From positions 1-27,558 of the forward strand of contig DDWL01000003.1 of assembly GCA_002345675.1 (NCBI GenBank): a stretch of 27,558 nt of DNA, read 5' to 3'. Under the pieces are notes generated by a model. The model was given only the letters and a program-made list of their open reading frames with translations. It was not told the DNA's origin and ran no database searches. This document shows positions 1 to 8,274 of this stretch, piece after piece (positions within the stretch are counted from its first letter, which is position 1; every line of letters starts with the position of its first letter). Made by a program: the position numbers and the translations under genes. The DNA comes from Bacteroidales bacterium UBA2287 (lineage in GTDB: Bacteria; Bacteroidota; Bacteroidia; Bacteroidales; Tenuifilaceae).

Positions 1-131
1 CAACTATTAGCTTGACGGCTATGCCACCAGGGTTCTCCATTGGGGTCGGGGTTGGCGTTAATTTGGGCATTAACACTTGTGGTTACACAGGCGAGTAGCC
101 ATAGCACCACGAAAATAGTTTGTTTAATCAT
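1..131 (-). CDS. Secreted protein, N-terminal fragment (cut by window edge)
   Basis: The first 43 codons of a minus-strand gene are present; the rest lies outside the window. The start ATG is at 129-131. Residues 1-23 form a typical signal peptide: basic start MIKQ, a hydrophobic core, and an N-A-Q cleavage region. The mature part begins INANPDPNGEPWW. The NPDPNGEPW stretch recalls the N-termini of secreted Bacteroidales proteins, but this is too little to name a family. The gene starts 70 bases after the end of the upstream propeller gene on the same strand, so the two may be co-transcribed. Function cannot be stated. Confidence 0.6.
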   Translation of the reverse strand, partial: MIKQTIFVVLWLLACVTTSVNAQINANPDPNGEPWWHSRQANS

Positions 132-201
132 TATGGTAATGTTTTAGGTGGTTAAAAAGGTTGATTAATTGATAAGGTATATAAAATGAACTTAGTGTTT
201 T

Positions 202-1437
202 TTATGGGTTTGTTTTTACAATAGGCTTAGTAACCAGTTGTCCATTGCCATATATGGTTATGAAGAATAAGCCGGGTTTTAAAAACGACAGGTCAATTGT
301 TGCATTTGGCTGATTTAATAAAGCCTGACTATAAATCTGTCGGGATGTTATATCGGTAACTTTTACGAAAACGTTTTTGCTAAAAGCCTTATTGCTGGGA
401 ATTTCGATATGCAAAAGGTTGGTAAAGGGGTTGGGGAATAATTTTATATCGATGGTTTCGCTATGTACTATTACGCCTGTAGTAAAAACAGGTTCTGCGC
501 TGCGGTGCAATGACCAACGGCTGTACGCATACAAATATCCATCGGGCGATAGAGCGAAGCCTTCTACAGAGGGATAGTTCCCCATACCTGAGTTGATAAT
601 CTCCCACGTGTTCCCATCATCAAAGGAACGGGATACTCCTCCGTTGGAGCAACCGATGTAAATGACATCATTGGGGGTTATGGCAATGGCGTCGACAGTT
701 ATATCCCATACTTTGTGCTCCCATGTGTTGCCGTTATTGTATGAGCGGAATAGGCCAACACCTTCACCAACGCTACCTGCAAATAGTACCCCTTGAAAGT
801 TAATAGCCAGCGATGAAATGTAATTGTCCAATAGCCCACAACGCTCCCATGTATCGCCACTATTGTATGAGCGGAAAACGCCACCACCGCCAAAAAAACC
901 CGTAGTGCCAACAAAAACTGTATCGCAGCCAATAAAGGCAATGGCATTTGATTGTTGTGCACCTAAAAGAAGAACACTTTCCCAGTCATCACCAGTATTA
1001 ACTGAACGTAAAAGACCATATTCGCCTCCAGAACCAGCGAAAATAACTCCTTCAGAATTTTTACCTAATGAAATTATATTTGGCACACATGAAAAAACAG
1101 GCTCCCAGCCTACCTCAATACTACTTAGTCGGTATATAGTATTGAAACCGCCAGTTCCAGCAAATAAGTTTCCGTTTTGATGAACTATAAGACTGTAAAC
1201 AACTATATCTAATAATCCAATATTTTCCCAAGTTTCACCACCATTATTACTGAGATAAACACCGTTTCCCGTACCAGCATAAACTTCATTAACACTTTTT
1301 GCTACCAAAGAGAACACTTGTCCTCCAGTTGGCTTGTTTAAAGGTATCCAAAAGTTCTCTCGATCTGGCGGGACAGGTTGCGCTATGCTTTGGCTGCTTA
1401 AAAGAATTATGGAAATGTAAAATATGAGTTGCTTCAT
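202..1437 (-). CDS. Secreted BNR/Asp-box propeller protein with type IX secretion C-terminal domain
   Basis: A 411-residue exported protein. Residues 1-19 are a signal peptide ending S-I-A-Q. The body carries at least five Asp-box (BNR) repeats of the S-x-[ND]-x-G-x-[TD]-W type, at about residues 63, 145, 190, 232 and 271, with propeller-strand spacing as in sialidase-like and Vps10-like proteins. Residues from about 331 (IKLFPNPF) to the end match the type A sorting domain (Por_Secre_tail) that directs cargo through the type IX secretion system to the cell surface or medium. No catalytic sialidase arginine triad is apparent, so a binding or structural role is as likely as an enzymatic one. 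The ligand is unknown. The Asp-box segments are also near-repeats in DNA (around 719-760 and 845-890), suggesting growth by internal duplication. Confidence 0.8.
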   Translation of the reverse strand: MKQLIFYISIILLSSQSIAQPVPPDRENFWIPLNKPTGGQVFSLVAKSVNEVYAGTGNGVYLSNNGGETWENIGLLDIVVYSLIVHQNGNLFAGTGGFNTIYRLSSIEVGWEPVFSCVPNIISLGKNSEGVIFAGSGGEYGLLRSVNTGDDWESVLLLGAQQSNAIAFIGCDTVFVGTTGFFGGGGVFRSYNSGDTWERCGLLDNYISSLAINFQGVLFAGSVGEGVGLFRSYNNGNTWEHKVWDITVDAIAITPNDVIYIGCSNGGVSRSFDDGNTWEIINSGMGNYPSVEGFALSPDGYLYAYSRWSLHRSAEPVFTTGVIVHSETIDIKLFPNPFTNLLHIEIPSNKAFSKNVFVKVTDITSRQIYSQALLNQPNATIDLSFLKPGLFFITIYGNGQLVTKPIVKTNP

Positions 1438-1729
1438 TATGTTATATTTTTTAAAAATGAATTTTGGTTTTTTACTGCATTAAATTCAGATTACTTTATT
1501 TATTTTGGGTACCAATTATAACACCCTCTACTTATAAATGGTCAAAAAGTGAATTTCGTGACAAGTTTTTTTGAACTATTTTTGTGATGTTCGTCAAATA
1601 AATTTTTAATGCATTGTTATACAATTATATGCAAGTGTATTTTTAAATATAAAATCAGAATTTAAATATAGTGATTTATTTTACACAATATAATGTTTTT
1701 ATACGAAAATGAATGTTTTCATTATGTTT
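1438..1729. other. AT-rich gene-free upstream region
   Basis: This strongly AT-rich stretch precedes the minus-strand propeller gene. Stop codons occur in every frame and I see no RNA gene. It presumably holds the promoter of the propeller gene, but no TTTG / TAnnTTTG pair stands out. An imperfect palindrome GGGTACCAATTATAACACCC lies near 1507-1526. Confidence 0.4.
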
Positions 1730-2060
1730 GCTAACTATCGGGAGAGCGGCAGCATGAGGGGGAATGTCGAATCGTTAGCCCCATGTGCAAGGGCGCTTGC
1801 GTTCGAGATGGAACGCATGGACAGATAACGCTTAAGTTAATGGATTTTCCCAAAACTTTGGCAGCAAAGGAAGGGCTTCCTCTCGCTGCGTTCCATATCG
1901 CTTACGTTGCCATGGGGCTTACGATTTGGCAGGGCGGGTGGCAGCGTCGTTTTAGCTCCGCAGAGCTCACAAAAAACGTTCGGTTGCCTTCCCGCCTGAC
2001 CGCGACTGTCGGGCAGGGATTCTTCGGTTTACTTTCTCATCAAGGAGAAAGTAAAAAGGA
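1730..2060. repeat. GC-rich, hairpin-rich intergenic element (probably non-coding dispersed repeat)
   Basis: Base composition jumps from very AT-rich to GC-rich at about 1740 and falls back after about 2060. The element contains a long imperfect inverted repeat (1770-1816 with 1888-1926), in which 1770-1785 and 1911-1926 match at 15 of 16 positions and both arms carry ATGGAACGC. It also holds a short hairpin GGAAGggCTTCC (1869-1880), a stem CGTTTT-GCTC / GAGC-AAAACG (1948-1978), and at its right end a perfect 11-bp inverted repeat TTTACTTTCTC / GAGAAAGTAAA (2028-2038, 2045-2055). One open frame of 93 codons crosses it (1783-2064) but has low-complexity, arginine- and glycine-rich content and follows the hairpins, so I treat it as spurious. 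It could be a non-autonomous mobile element or a structured RNA. No transposase is nearby. Confidence 0.5.
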
Positions 2061-2205
2061 ATAATGAACTCTGTTGTTCCTAATAACTGTTGGAAAAACA
2101 TGCTTAACCTGACGGCTATTAATAGTTATCGGGGCGTGGCAATTGAAATATTATAACTTTCGATAAAAATTTAAACACGTTTCTAATCTTAACACATTTA
2201 TTCAT

Positions 2206-2213
2206 TACTTTTG
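2206..2213 (+). promoter_or_regulatory. Bacteroidetes -7 box (TACTTTTG) for the exported-protein gene
   Basis: TACTTTTG matches the TAnnTTTG consensus of Bacteroidetes housekeeping promoters. No convincing TTTG -33 box is visible at the usual spacing. It predicts a leader of about 70 bases. Confidence 0.4.
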
Positions 2214-2290
2214 GTACAAAGGTTGTTAGGTTCTACTTGCATCATTATGAACAGAATACAAAACACTAAAAAACTATAAATCTCAAAGCT

Positions 2291-3133
2291 ATGAAAACAG
2301 TAAAACTAATCGTTCTCTTTACCCTCCTTGCAGCGTTTACGGCTCAAGCACAGGGTACATTTGACATTACTCGAGTTAATGGAAAAATTACGAACCTTAA
2401 GTCGGGTAAAGAGGTTGCAGCAGGCGACATTCTAAACGCCGACGACCAGCTCCTGTTCGAAAGTATGGACAGCTACGCCATTGCCATTGGCAGTAACATG
2501 GGGCGTTTTCAAATAAAGCTAATCGACGCCGACCGTAATGCTGAGCAGCCAATGCTTACCGCAACTGTTGTTGAAGCTGCACGGCCTACCAAAATGCGAA
2601 ACCTAATGCTTGTTCGCTTCGACCCATCCGAAAAGGAAATTTCGGATCTTAAGCAGTACTTTGGAAGCGAAAAGTTTTCGGTTATTGGCAACAATATCGA
2701 CATTCCCATTAGCGCTAAAACCTATCCGCTTTCCGACGATAAGTTCATTGTTTTTTACTACAAGGTTGATAACAAACCTGTTCAAAAGAAAATCGGCTTT
2801 GCCGACCAAACGCTTCTTCTCGAAAGAGATAAGCTAACCTCGAGTAGCGCAGGAACACTTTCGGGTAACGAAATAGCAAACCTTGCCGTTTACCAGTACG
2901 AAAAAACTTCGCGAAGCAGTCAGGAAATTACTCGATTTACCCTTGTTTTTGTTGATAAAGATGAGCTTAAAAACGAATTCTACACCATTATACCTATTCT
3001 TAAAAGGCAAAAAATGGCCGACCCCGACATTAAGAAATACCTAATTGAGTACTACTACGACTTTTACGGGGCAACCGACTCAAAAACCATCGACCGTTTT
3101 GCCGAAGAAATTGTAAAAAACTACTCGTTGTAG
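2291..3133 (+). CDS. Exported hypothetical protein, 280 aa
   Basis: Residues 1-20 are a signal peptide (MKTVKLIVLF, then a small-residue region ending AQAQ). The mature N-terminus, about residues 24-65, reads like a FecR-like or SH3-like beta region (VNGKITNLKSGKEVAAGDIL...), a pattern seen where envelope proteins set up a small beta barrel. This resemblance is weak. The rest is mixed alpha/beta with a charged C-terminal helical region. There are no cysteines and no membrane segment after the signal, so a periplasmic or secreted location is likely. The gene stands alone: its own -7 box lies upstream and a strong terminator follows, and the next gene is convergent. I do not recognise the family. 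Confidence 0.7.
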   Translation: MKTVKLIVLFTLLAAFTAQAQGTFDITRVNGKITNLKSGKEVAAGDILNADDQLLFESMDSYAIAIGSNMGRFQIKLIDADRNAEQPMLTATVVEAARPTKMRNLMLVRFDPSEKEISDLKQYFGSEKFSVIGNNIDIPISAKTYPLSDDKFIVFYYKVDNKPVQKKIGFADQTLLLERDKLTSSSAGTLSGNEIANLAVYQYEKTSRSSQEITRFTLVFVDKDELKNEFYTIIPILKRQKMADPDIKKYLIEYYYDFYGATDSKTIDRFAEEIVKNYSL

Positions 3134-3185
3134 CACAAAATAGTAATTAAAAAGAAATGGGGCTGTCCAAAAGGTTAAAAAAACC

Positions 3186-3302
3186 AAACCACAAAGGTCA
3201 CTAAGTTTTCCTCAAAGACCACAAAGCGCTATATGTTAAAGCATTAACTTTGTCCCCGATAAATATCGGGGTTTGTTTTTTCTCAGTGGTCTTTGTGGTT
3301 AA
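3186..3302. repeat. ACCACAAAG / CTTTGTGGT inverted intergenic repeat, copy 1
   Basis: AACCACAAAG (3186-3195) and ACCACAAAG (3217-3225) on one side face CTTTGTGGTTAA (3291-3302) on the other, with a central CCCCGATA/TATCGGGG hairpin. The whole unit fills the gap between two convergent genes. Related units occur near 12165-12226 and 13545-13660. Confidence 0.6.
3254..3281 (+). terminator. Rho-independent terminator
   Basis: CCCCGATA-aa-TATCGGGG is followed directly by TTTGTTTTTT. It is oriented to terminate the plus-strand exported-protein gene about 120 bases upstream, and it forms the core of the surrounding intergenic repeat. Confidence 0.75.
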
Positions 3303-3325
3303 TCTTTCTTTTTTAATCAGTTTCC

Positions 3326-5503
3326 CTAAAATCGTACCTGAACTTCGGCAATAATTTGCCTTCCTTCCAATTTATAGTCGAACATGTACTGATTGTTCTT
3401 AATAAAGTACCTCTCGGCATTCAATATGTTTTTACCAATTAAAGCGAATTCGGCTTTGGGGGTAATTTTAAACGAAGCCTTCAGGTCAGCCGAAACCCAT
3501 CCCTTAACCGACTCGATTGGGCGATAGGTTTCCATTCCAATAAACTTATCCGATTCCCTTCTTTTCATTTCTCCTTGGTAGTACCCTAATGCCGAAACGG
3601 CAAACCACTTTGAAGAGTAACTTCCCCCTGCTTTAAAGGTTATTGCTGGCGCCCAGGTTATTACATCGTCGCTTTCGGTAATTGTGTTATCGAGAATATC
3701 TTCGCCCAATCGTTTTGCATAGGTTAAATTTCCAAAAGCCGAAAGGGTTTTTGTCATGTACCTAGCTTCAAGCTCTGCACCAGCCGTTTTAAGTGAGTAG
3801 ATATTTGTGCTTAAGTTATTGTTAGCTACGCTGTACGAAATTTGGTTTCGAAAATCGATCCAAAATCCATTTGCACGTAAAGTAATGTTTGAACTTGGAT
3901 CCCAAATTAATCCTAAGTCGACATTGGTTACAATTTCGGGTTTTAGCTCCTCAATGTTCGATGCTAGCGAGTATGTGTTTGAGCCAAACATTTCGGTGGG
4001 CGAAGGCGTGCGGAATGCTTGTCCAAAAATTCCTTTTACGGTTAACTTTTCCGATGCAATAAAAACAAGGGCAACGCGTGGCGTAAACATCTGAAAACTT
4101 TTCGATTTTACTGGCGACGAAGCCGTGTTTAGGTCGTTATAGTCGAAAAACATTCGGTCGAACCGACCGCTGGCAGTAATTTGAATTTTATTCAGAAACT
4201 TTGGAGAAATATACTGAGCATAACCCGCAATATTATGAACGTTATGTCCCGAAATAAAATCGAGCCAAGGATTTAGGTTGAAGTGAGTCGTAATTCCATC
4301 GGGGTCGGTCCAAGTGTTCATATCGATATTTGCATAGTGAATTTCGTCGTCGTTGTAAATAAAGGTTGTATTCTCGGCTCCTACAATAAACAGGTTGTCG
4401 CCAATTTTATAGGATCCCTGTAGGCGAGTAAACACATCGTGTGCTTTTGTTTTTAGCATTTCCGAAACACCATCGGGATAGTATCCTGCGTATGCTCCAT
4501 CGTTATAGTAACGCATATTCCAGTTAACACCATGAACCTGATAGCGCGAAGTGAACTCAAGCCCAAAGGGGCTATCGGCAAATTCGGGGCTATACTTTAG
4601 GGCAACAATGCGGCGATACTCACTCATCTCTTCTGGCCTGTCGGGAATAGAAAACAACCAACCGTGACCCGTTTCGAAGTTCCACGAATGCTCGTGGTAC
4701 TGGAGCATAATCCCTTTTAGTTTTCCCTTTCCATAAAATTTCGAAAAGAAGTAGTTGCTCTCCCTCGCGTCTCGTGTCGAGAACTTCAAAGGATTGTTTA
4801 AACCATCAACCCTTTCCGAAGCGTCGTAGCTTTCGTACTCGTTGCCATAGGTTCCGTTGTGGTTAAACGACATAACAAACCCAGCATAGTCGTTTTCGGC
4901 TCCCGTGATTACATCAAGGTATTTATATCCGTTGGTGCCATAGCGAAAACGAACATTTCCTGCACCCTGTAAGTCGGATGCATTAAGTGTGTTAAGCGTT
5001 ACAACCCCATTCATGGCATTTGTGCCATAAAGGGCACCGCCTGGGCCCCTTATGACTTCAATTGAATTTACAAAGTTTAGTGGCGTAATTTCCCAGGTAA
5101 ATGCTGTTCCGTAAAGGTTATCGTTAAAGGGAATACCGTCAACCATCATTAACAAATGGTTGTTGTTCCAACCCTCAAACATTCCCCTAAAACCAACCGT
5201 TCGGCGCTCAAAATCGTGAGAGGGGAAAAATCCGGGCTGGTAATTTAGCACCTCATTGGCCGATAGCCATCCAAAACTGCGACTTACTTCGCGAGGAACG
5301 GCCGAAATTATGTTAGGCGCCTCGGATTGTTTCTGTTCAAATTTTGACGCAGAAACTACTGTTAAATTTAGGAGCTCCTCGAGCGAAAGCTCAAAAATGT
5401 CGTCGACCCCTTGTTCTTTTAGCGCATCCTGACTTGCAGCAGAAAAGGGAGCGAGAAAAAGGGCTAATGAACCGGCCCAGCAGAATAGTAATCGTTTTTT
5501 CAT
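3326..5503 (-). CDS. TonB-dependent outer-membrane receptor (signalling-associated class), receptor 1
   Basis: A 725-residue outer-membrane receptor. Residues 1-24 are a signal peptide. A short segment FELSLEELLNLTVVSASK (about 37-54) stands where a TonB box is expected. The plug domain follows (about 60-175; MVDGIPFND, then IEVIRGPGGALYGTNAMNGV), and the remainder is a beta barrel with alternating aromatic strands, ending in the aromatic-rich EGRQIIAEVQVRF typical of the last strand. There is no carboxypeptidase-like N-terminal domain and no SusD partner, so it is not a SusC-type glycan importer. The SLEELLN motif is shared with the receptor at 8275-10461; in other bacteria such receptors often neighbour YfiR-like genes. 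It is the last gene of the locus and follows the chemoreceptor after a terminator, so it probably has its own promoter. The ligand is unknown. Confidence 0.88.
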   Translation of the reverse strand: MKKRLLFCWAGSLALFLAPFSAASQDALKEQGVDDIFELSLEELLNLTVVSASKFEQKQSEAPNIISAVPREVSRSFGWLSANEVLNYQPGFFPSHDFERRTVGFRGMFEGWNNNHLLMMVDGIPFNDNLYGTAFTWEITPLNFVNSIEVIRGPGGALYGTNAMNGVVTLNTLNASDLQGAGNVRFRYGTNGYKYLDVITGAENDYAGFVMSFNHNGTYGNEYESYDASERVDGLNNPLKFSTRDARESNYFFSKFYGKGKLKGIMLQYHEHSWNFETGHGWLFSIPDRPEEMSEYRRIVALKYSPEFADSPFGLEFTSRYQVHGVNWNMRYYNDGAYAGYYPDGVSEMLKTKAHDVFTRLQGSYKIGDNLFIVGAENTTFIYNDDEIHYANIDMNTWTDPDGITTHFNLNPWLDFISGHNVHNIAGYAQYISPKFLNKIQITASGRFDRMFFDYNDLNTASSPVKSKSFQMFTPRVALVFIASEKLTVKGIFGQAFRTPSPTEMFGSNTYSLASNIEELKPEIVTNVDLGLIWDPSSNITLRANGFWIDFRNQISYSVANNNLSTNIYSLKTAGAELEARYMTKTLSAFGNLTYAKRLGEDILDNTITESDDVITWAPAITFKAGGSYSSKWFAVSALGYYQGEMKRRESDKFIGMETYRPIESVKGWVSADLKASFKITPKAEFALIGKNILNAERYFIKNNQYMFDYKLEGRQIIAEVQVRF

Positions 5504-5520
5504 AAGGATTATGTATTTGG

Positions 5521-5532
5521 TTGCAATTGCAA
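5521..5532. promoter_or_regulatory. Perfect 12-bp palindrome upstream of receptor 1
   Basis: TTGCAATTGCAA is a perfect palindrome ending 18 bases before the receptor start. It overlaps GCAATATA (5529-5536), which on the minus strand reads TATATTGC and has a TTG 20 bases upstream, a possible weak promoter. The palindrome could be an operator. Confidence 0.35.
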
Positions 5533-5611
5533 TATATGTTAAACACCCGTTTATTTCAATGAATTTTTAGTTAAATCTTTAGGTGATACATCTCACCAAA
5601 TACGAAGCCTA

Positions 5612-5644
5612 GCAAAAACAAGAAACCCGACCAAGGTCGGGTTT
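5612..5644 (-). terminator. Rho-independent terminator of the chemoreceptor gene
   Basis: The stem AAACCCGACC / GGTCGGGTTT (5623-5632, 5635-5644) has a 2-base loop. Read on the minus strand it is followed by CTTGTTTTTGC, and it lies about 30 bases past the chemoreceptor stop. It separates that gene from receptor 1. Confidence 0.75.
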
Positions 5645-5673
5645 TGTAGTAAGAATATTTTAAAATAATATAG

Positions 5674-7428
5674 TTAGAATCTTTCGTAATCCTGCTCGTC
5701 CTTTGTGGGGTGTGAATCGCCAAGATTTAAGTTAAAACCTCCCGATTGATTAGTAGGTTTTGGCTTTATAACGTTTAGCGTTTTTTTAGCTGGAGCTACT
5801 ACTTTTTTGAAAGTTTTGACTGTTGTTTTAGACGAAATTGTTGGTTTAATAATGTTCTTGGGTTCAATCTTGCGCTGTGCAAACGCAGTTTTTGTGTCAA
5901 TTTTAAAGAAACCAATATTGTCCTTCAGTTTATCGGCTTCGCCGCTTAGTTTCTCCGAACTCGAAACCAACGTGTCGGCAAATGAGGCATTTTGCTGTGT
6001 AATATTGTTAAGCTGCTGAATGGCATTGTTAATTTGCTCGGCTCCATTGGTTTGCTCCATACTTCCAGCTGTAATTTCCTGAATTAGAATAGAAGTTCTT
6101 TTAATTTCGGGTATAATATTTCGGATAAGATCAACCGACTGTTCGGTGTTTGAAACACTTTCTTTAGCAAGAATGAAGATTTCGTCGGCAGCAATTTTAC
6201 TACGTTCGGCAAGTTTACGCACCTCGGCGGCAACAACCGCAAATCCTTTTCCGTGCTCGCCTGCCCTAGCAGCTTCAACGGCTGCATTAAGTGCTAGAAG
6301 GTTAGTTTGAAAGGCAATGTCGTTAACAATATTAATTCTGTCGGCAATTTTACGAATTGAGTCCATACTCTTTTCCGAGGCTCCTCCAATTTTCTCAATG
6401 TCGATGGCAAGCTTGTCGGAAATTTTATTGGTGTTGCTAGAGTTCTCGGTGTTTTGCTGAATGTTTGCAACCATTTCCTCCATCGAAGCTGAAACCTCTT
6501 CGGCATTGCTGGCTTGTGTTGATGCACCCTGCGAAATTTGCTGAGCCACCTGATTTAACTGGTCTCCAGCATTGGCAATGGAAGCCGATCCGTTAATAAT
6601 CGACTCAACAATTGCCCGAATTCGGCTTATCATCTCCTTTAAGTCGAAAAGAAGCTTAGCTATCTCATCGCTTCCATTAATATCGTAACTATATGTTAGG
6701 TCGCCATCGGAAAGTTTTGATATTACCGTTGATGCAGTACTAATCGACTGTTTTATTGTGTTTATAATAAAGAATGCAATAATTATTCCTAGTGCCACAA
6801 CAATAATTCCTCCTATAATTACAAAAATTCGGAAAAAGGAAGTTGACGCTTGTATTTGTTCGTATGCAGCTAACGATTCGTTTTGTTGACTAACGACAAG
6901 TTCGCCAAGTTGCTGAAGTACGTCGTTGGTGTTTTTTATAATTGTTCCATCGTCCTCAACCATTCCTTGCACTTCAACAAGAATCATAAAATCGTTATAG
7001 CTGTCGAACGAGTTAAGCATTGCCATAACCTGCTTATGCTCTGGAAATAAATTTGTTGTAATGGTTTCGTTAAGTTTTTCGAATAGTTCCCGATCCTGTG
7101 CACTCCAGTTTAGCGACAAGGGGCGTATTGCCGAAGCAAGAGAAGGGTATAATGAGTTATGTAACTCCTCGAGCCTTTTTTTATCGGGCGTACCTGGCAA
7201 CTTGTCGATATAAATCCAGTTCTTAATAAGCAACTTCGACTCGGCCATTAGGTTTTGGAGTTCAATAAGCTTATTAACCGATGGGGTATTTTGCTCCGAA
7301 AGCTTACGGTTAACATTATCGTAGCCTGTTAGAATAACAAATGTTATAAGCGAGGATACGATAAAAAGCCCAATTATGACACCAAAACCTATAAGTAGTT
7401 TTTTGGATAGGGAAAATTTAACTTCCAT
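5674..7428 (-). CDS. Methyl-accepting chemotaxis protein (transmembrane chemoreceptor)
   Basis: A 584-residue inner-membrane receptor. Transmembrane segment 1 spans about 11-33, a helical periplasmic sensor of four-helix-bundle size runs 34-198, segment 2 spans 201-223, and a HAMP domain covers about 222-275. The cytoplasmic coiled coil reaches its hairpin tip near 366-410, with the hallmark sequence IAFQTNLLALNAAVEAARAG that contacts CheA and CheW. After the coiled coil (about 505) comes a flexible 70-residue tail rich in Lys, Thr and Pro, ending DYERF. That pentapeptide fits the x-[HFYW]-x-x-[HFYW] tether bound by some CheR methyltransferases. The gene lies 21 bases after the YfiR-like gene and is surely in its operon. 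No che genes are in the window, so its kinase partner must be encoded elsewhere. Confidence 0.95.
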   Translation of the reverse strand: MEVKFSLSKKLLIGFGVIIGLFIVSSLITFVILTGYDNVNRKLSEQNTPSVNKLIELQNLMAESKLLIKNWIYIDKLPGTPDKKRLEELHNSLYPSLASAIRPLSLNWSAQDRELFEKLNETITTNLFPEHKQVMAMLNSFDSYNDFMILVEVQGMVEDDGTIIKNTNDVLQQLGELVVSQQNESLAAYEQIQASTSFFRIFVIIGGIIVVALGIIIAFFIINTIKQSISTASTVISKLSDGDLTYSYDINGSDEIAKLLFDLKEMISRIRAIVESIINGSASIANAGDQLNQVAQQISQGASTQASNAEEVSASMEEMVANIQQNTENSSNTNKISDKLAIDIEKIGGASEKSMDSIRKIADRINIVNDIAFQTNLLALNAAVEAARAGEHGKGFAVVAAEVRKLAERSKIAADEIFILAKESVSNTEQSVDLIRNIIPEIKRTSILIQEITAGSMEQTNGAEQINNAIQQLNNITQQNASFADTLVSSSEKLSGEADKLKDNIGFFKIDTKTAFAQRKIEPKNIIKPTISSKTTVKTFKKVVAPAKKTLNVIKPKPTNQSGGFNLNLGDSHPTKDEQDYERF

Positions 7429-7449
7429 AACTAAAGTTATTAGTATAGT

Positions 7450-7983
7450 TTAATAAACGTTTTTTGCCAACTTATAAAGTTGCTCGTTAACATTAAGCGA
7501 ATGCTTGCCCATGTATCCACGGCTAATTTCGTACTGAATTTTCGACTCGTCGTTTAGAAAAACGAAGCTAACTCCAGCACCTTGGCTTGCAGCACCCGAC
7601 TTGTCGCTAATAATTAAAGTACAATTACTTCCAACCTTAGCGTTTGCAGCGCCCAAATCGCCCGACTTATTGCTGGGTATTACAAGCACATTACAGTTAG
7701 TAATGTCGCCAGTTGATGCAAATGTACGCACTTCGATTGTTTGAGCAACTACTTTTCGTCCATTTAGTGCCGAAAGTTCGGCCATAAGTGCTGGGGCATC
7801 GCCAAGAATGCCAATTACAAAGTTACCTTGCTTGCCTTCGGGGCACCATTCGATAAGCCTTGTGAGCTGAAAAATAAAGGCTGTTTGAAGTTTTTCCTTT
7901 TGTGCTTGAGCGTTAAACCCTACAAAAAGCAATGCTAAAAGTAAAAATACAGTAATGGCTCTGAAAGAAGGTTTTGTTTTCAT
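7450..7983 (-). CDS. YfiR-like periplasmic protein (DUF4154)
   Basis: A 177-residue protein with a signal peptide (about 1-28, ending AQAQ). The mature part matches the YfiR/DUF4154 pattern: a first helix with the LTRLIEWCPEG segment (family form: F..YIEWP), then FVIGILGD (55-62), a GRKV segment (75-78), CNVLVIPS (97-104), CTLIISDKSG (121-130) and a C-terminal helix ending LYKLAKNVY. In Pseudomonas, YfiR is a periplasmic inhibitor of the diguanylate cyclase YfiN and responds to envelope redox state. Cysteines at 47, 97 and 121 are present here. The downstream partner is a chemoreceptor, not a GGDEF protein, which suggests that this YfiR regulates the chemoreceptor's periplasmic domain. That role is inferred. 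Confidence 0.85.
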   Translation of the reverse strand: MKTKPSFRAITVFLLLALLFVGFNAQAQKEKLQTAFIFQLTRLIEWCPEGKQGNFVIGILGDAPALMAELSALNGRKVVAQTIEVRTFASTGDITNCNVLVIPSNKSGDLGAANAKVGSNCTLIISDKSGAASQGAGVSFVFLNDESKIQYEISRGYMGKHSLNVNEQLYKLAKNVY

Positions 7984-8113
7984 GACTAATCGAATTTATG
8001 TCACATTTAATTCAAAAAAGCTTAGTCCTTTTAACGTATATAAATTAAGGACAATGTTTAACTATTCAAAACGGAATATAAAGAAAAAAGTTCGAAAAAA
8101 TGATTTAAAACAT

Positions 8114-8181
8114 CCGTTTGGTGTGTGTAACTCCCAGTAATTGCGCAACATAATTAAACTTACAACTATTAGACCAAACGG
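8114..8181 (-). promoter_or_regulatory. Inverted repeat in the leader of the yfiR-like gene
   Basis: CCGTTTGGT (8114-8122) and ACCAAACGG (8173-8181) are perfect 9-bp arms 50 bases apart in the 291-base gap before the yfiR-like gene. On the minus strand TATTTTTG (8200-8207) just upstream resembles a -7 box. Transcription from it would place both arms in the mRNA leader. It may be a pair of operator half-sites or an RNA stem. No known riboswitch was recognised. Confidence 0.35.
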
Positions 8182-8274
8182 AAAAACATGTTTTGCAATC
8201 AAAAATATAGATTTTTTCTTAGTAAACCTCTTTACAGCTTATTAAAAAACCATTTTCGAACCAATTACTATACC

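Noticed and set aside
202..1437. Sialidase activity from Asp-box repeats
   Set aside because: Asp-boxes occur in many propellers; the arginine triad and other catalytic residues of sialidases were not seen.
1783..2064. 93-codon plus-strand frame as a protein gene
   Set aside because: It lies across a series of inverted repeats, has no ribosome-binding or promoter signal and an unnatural composition; better read as part of a non-coding repeat.
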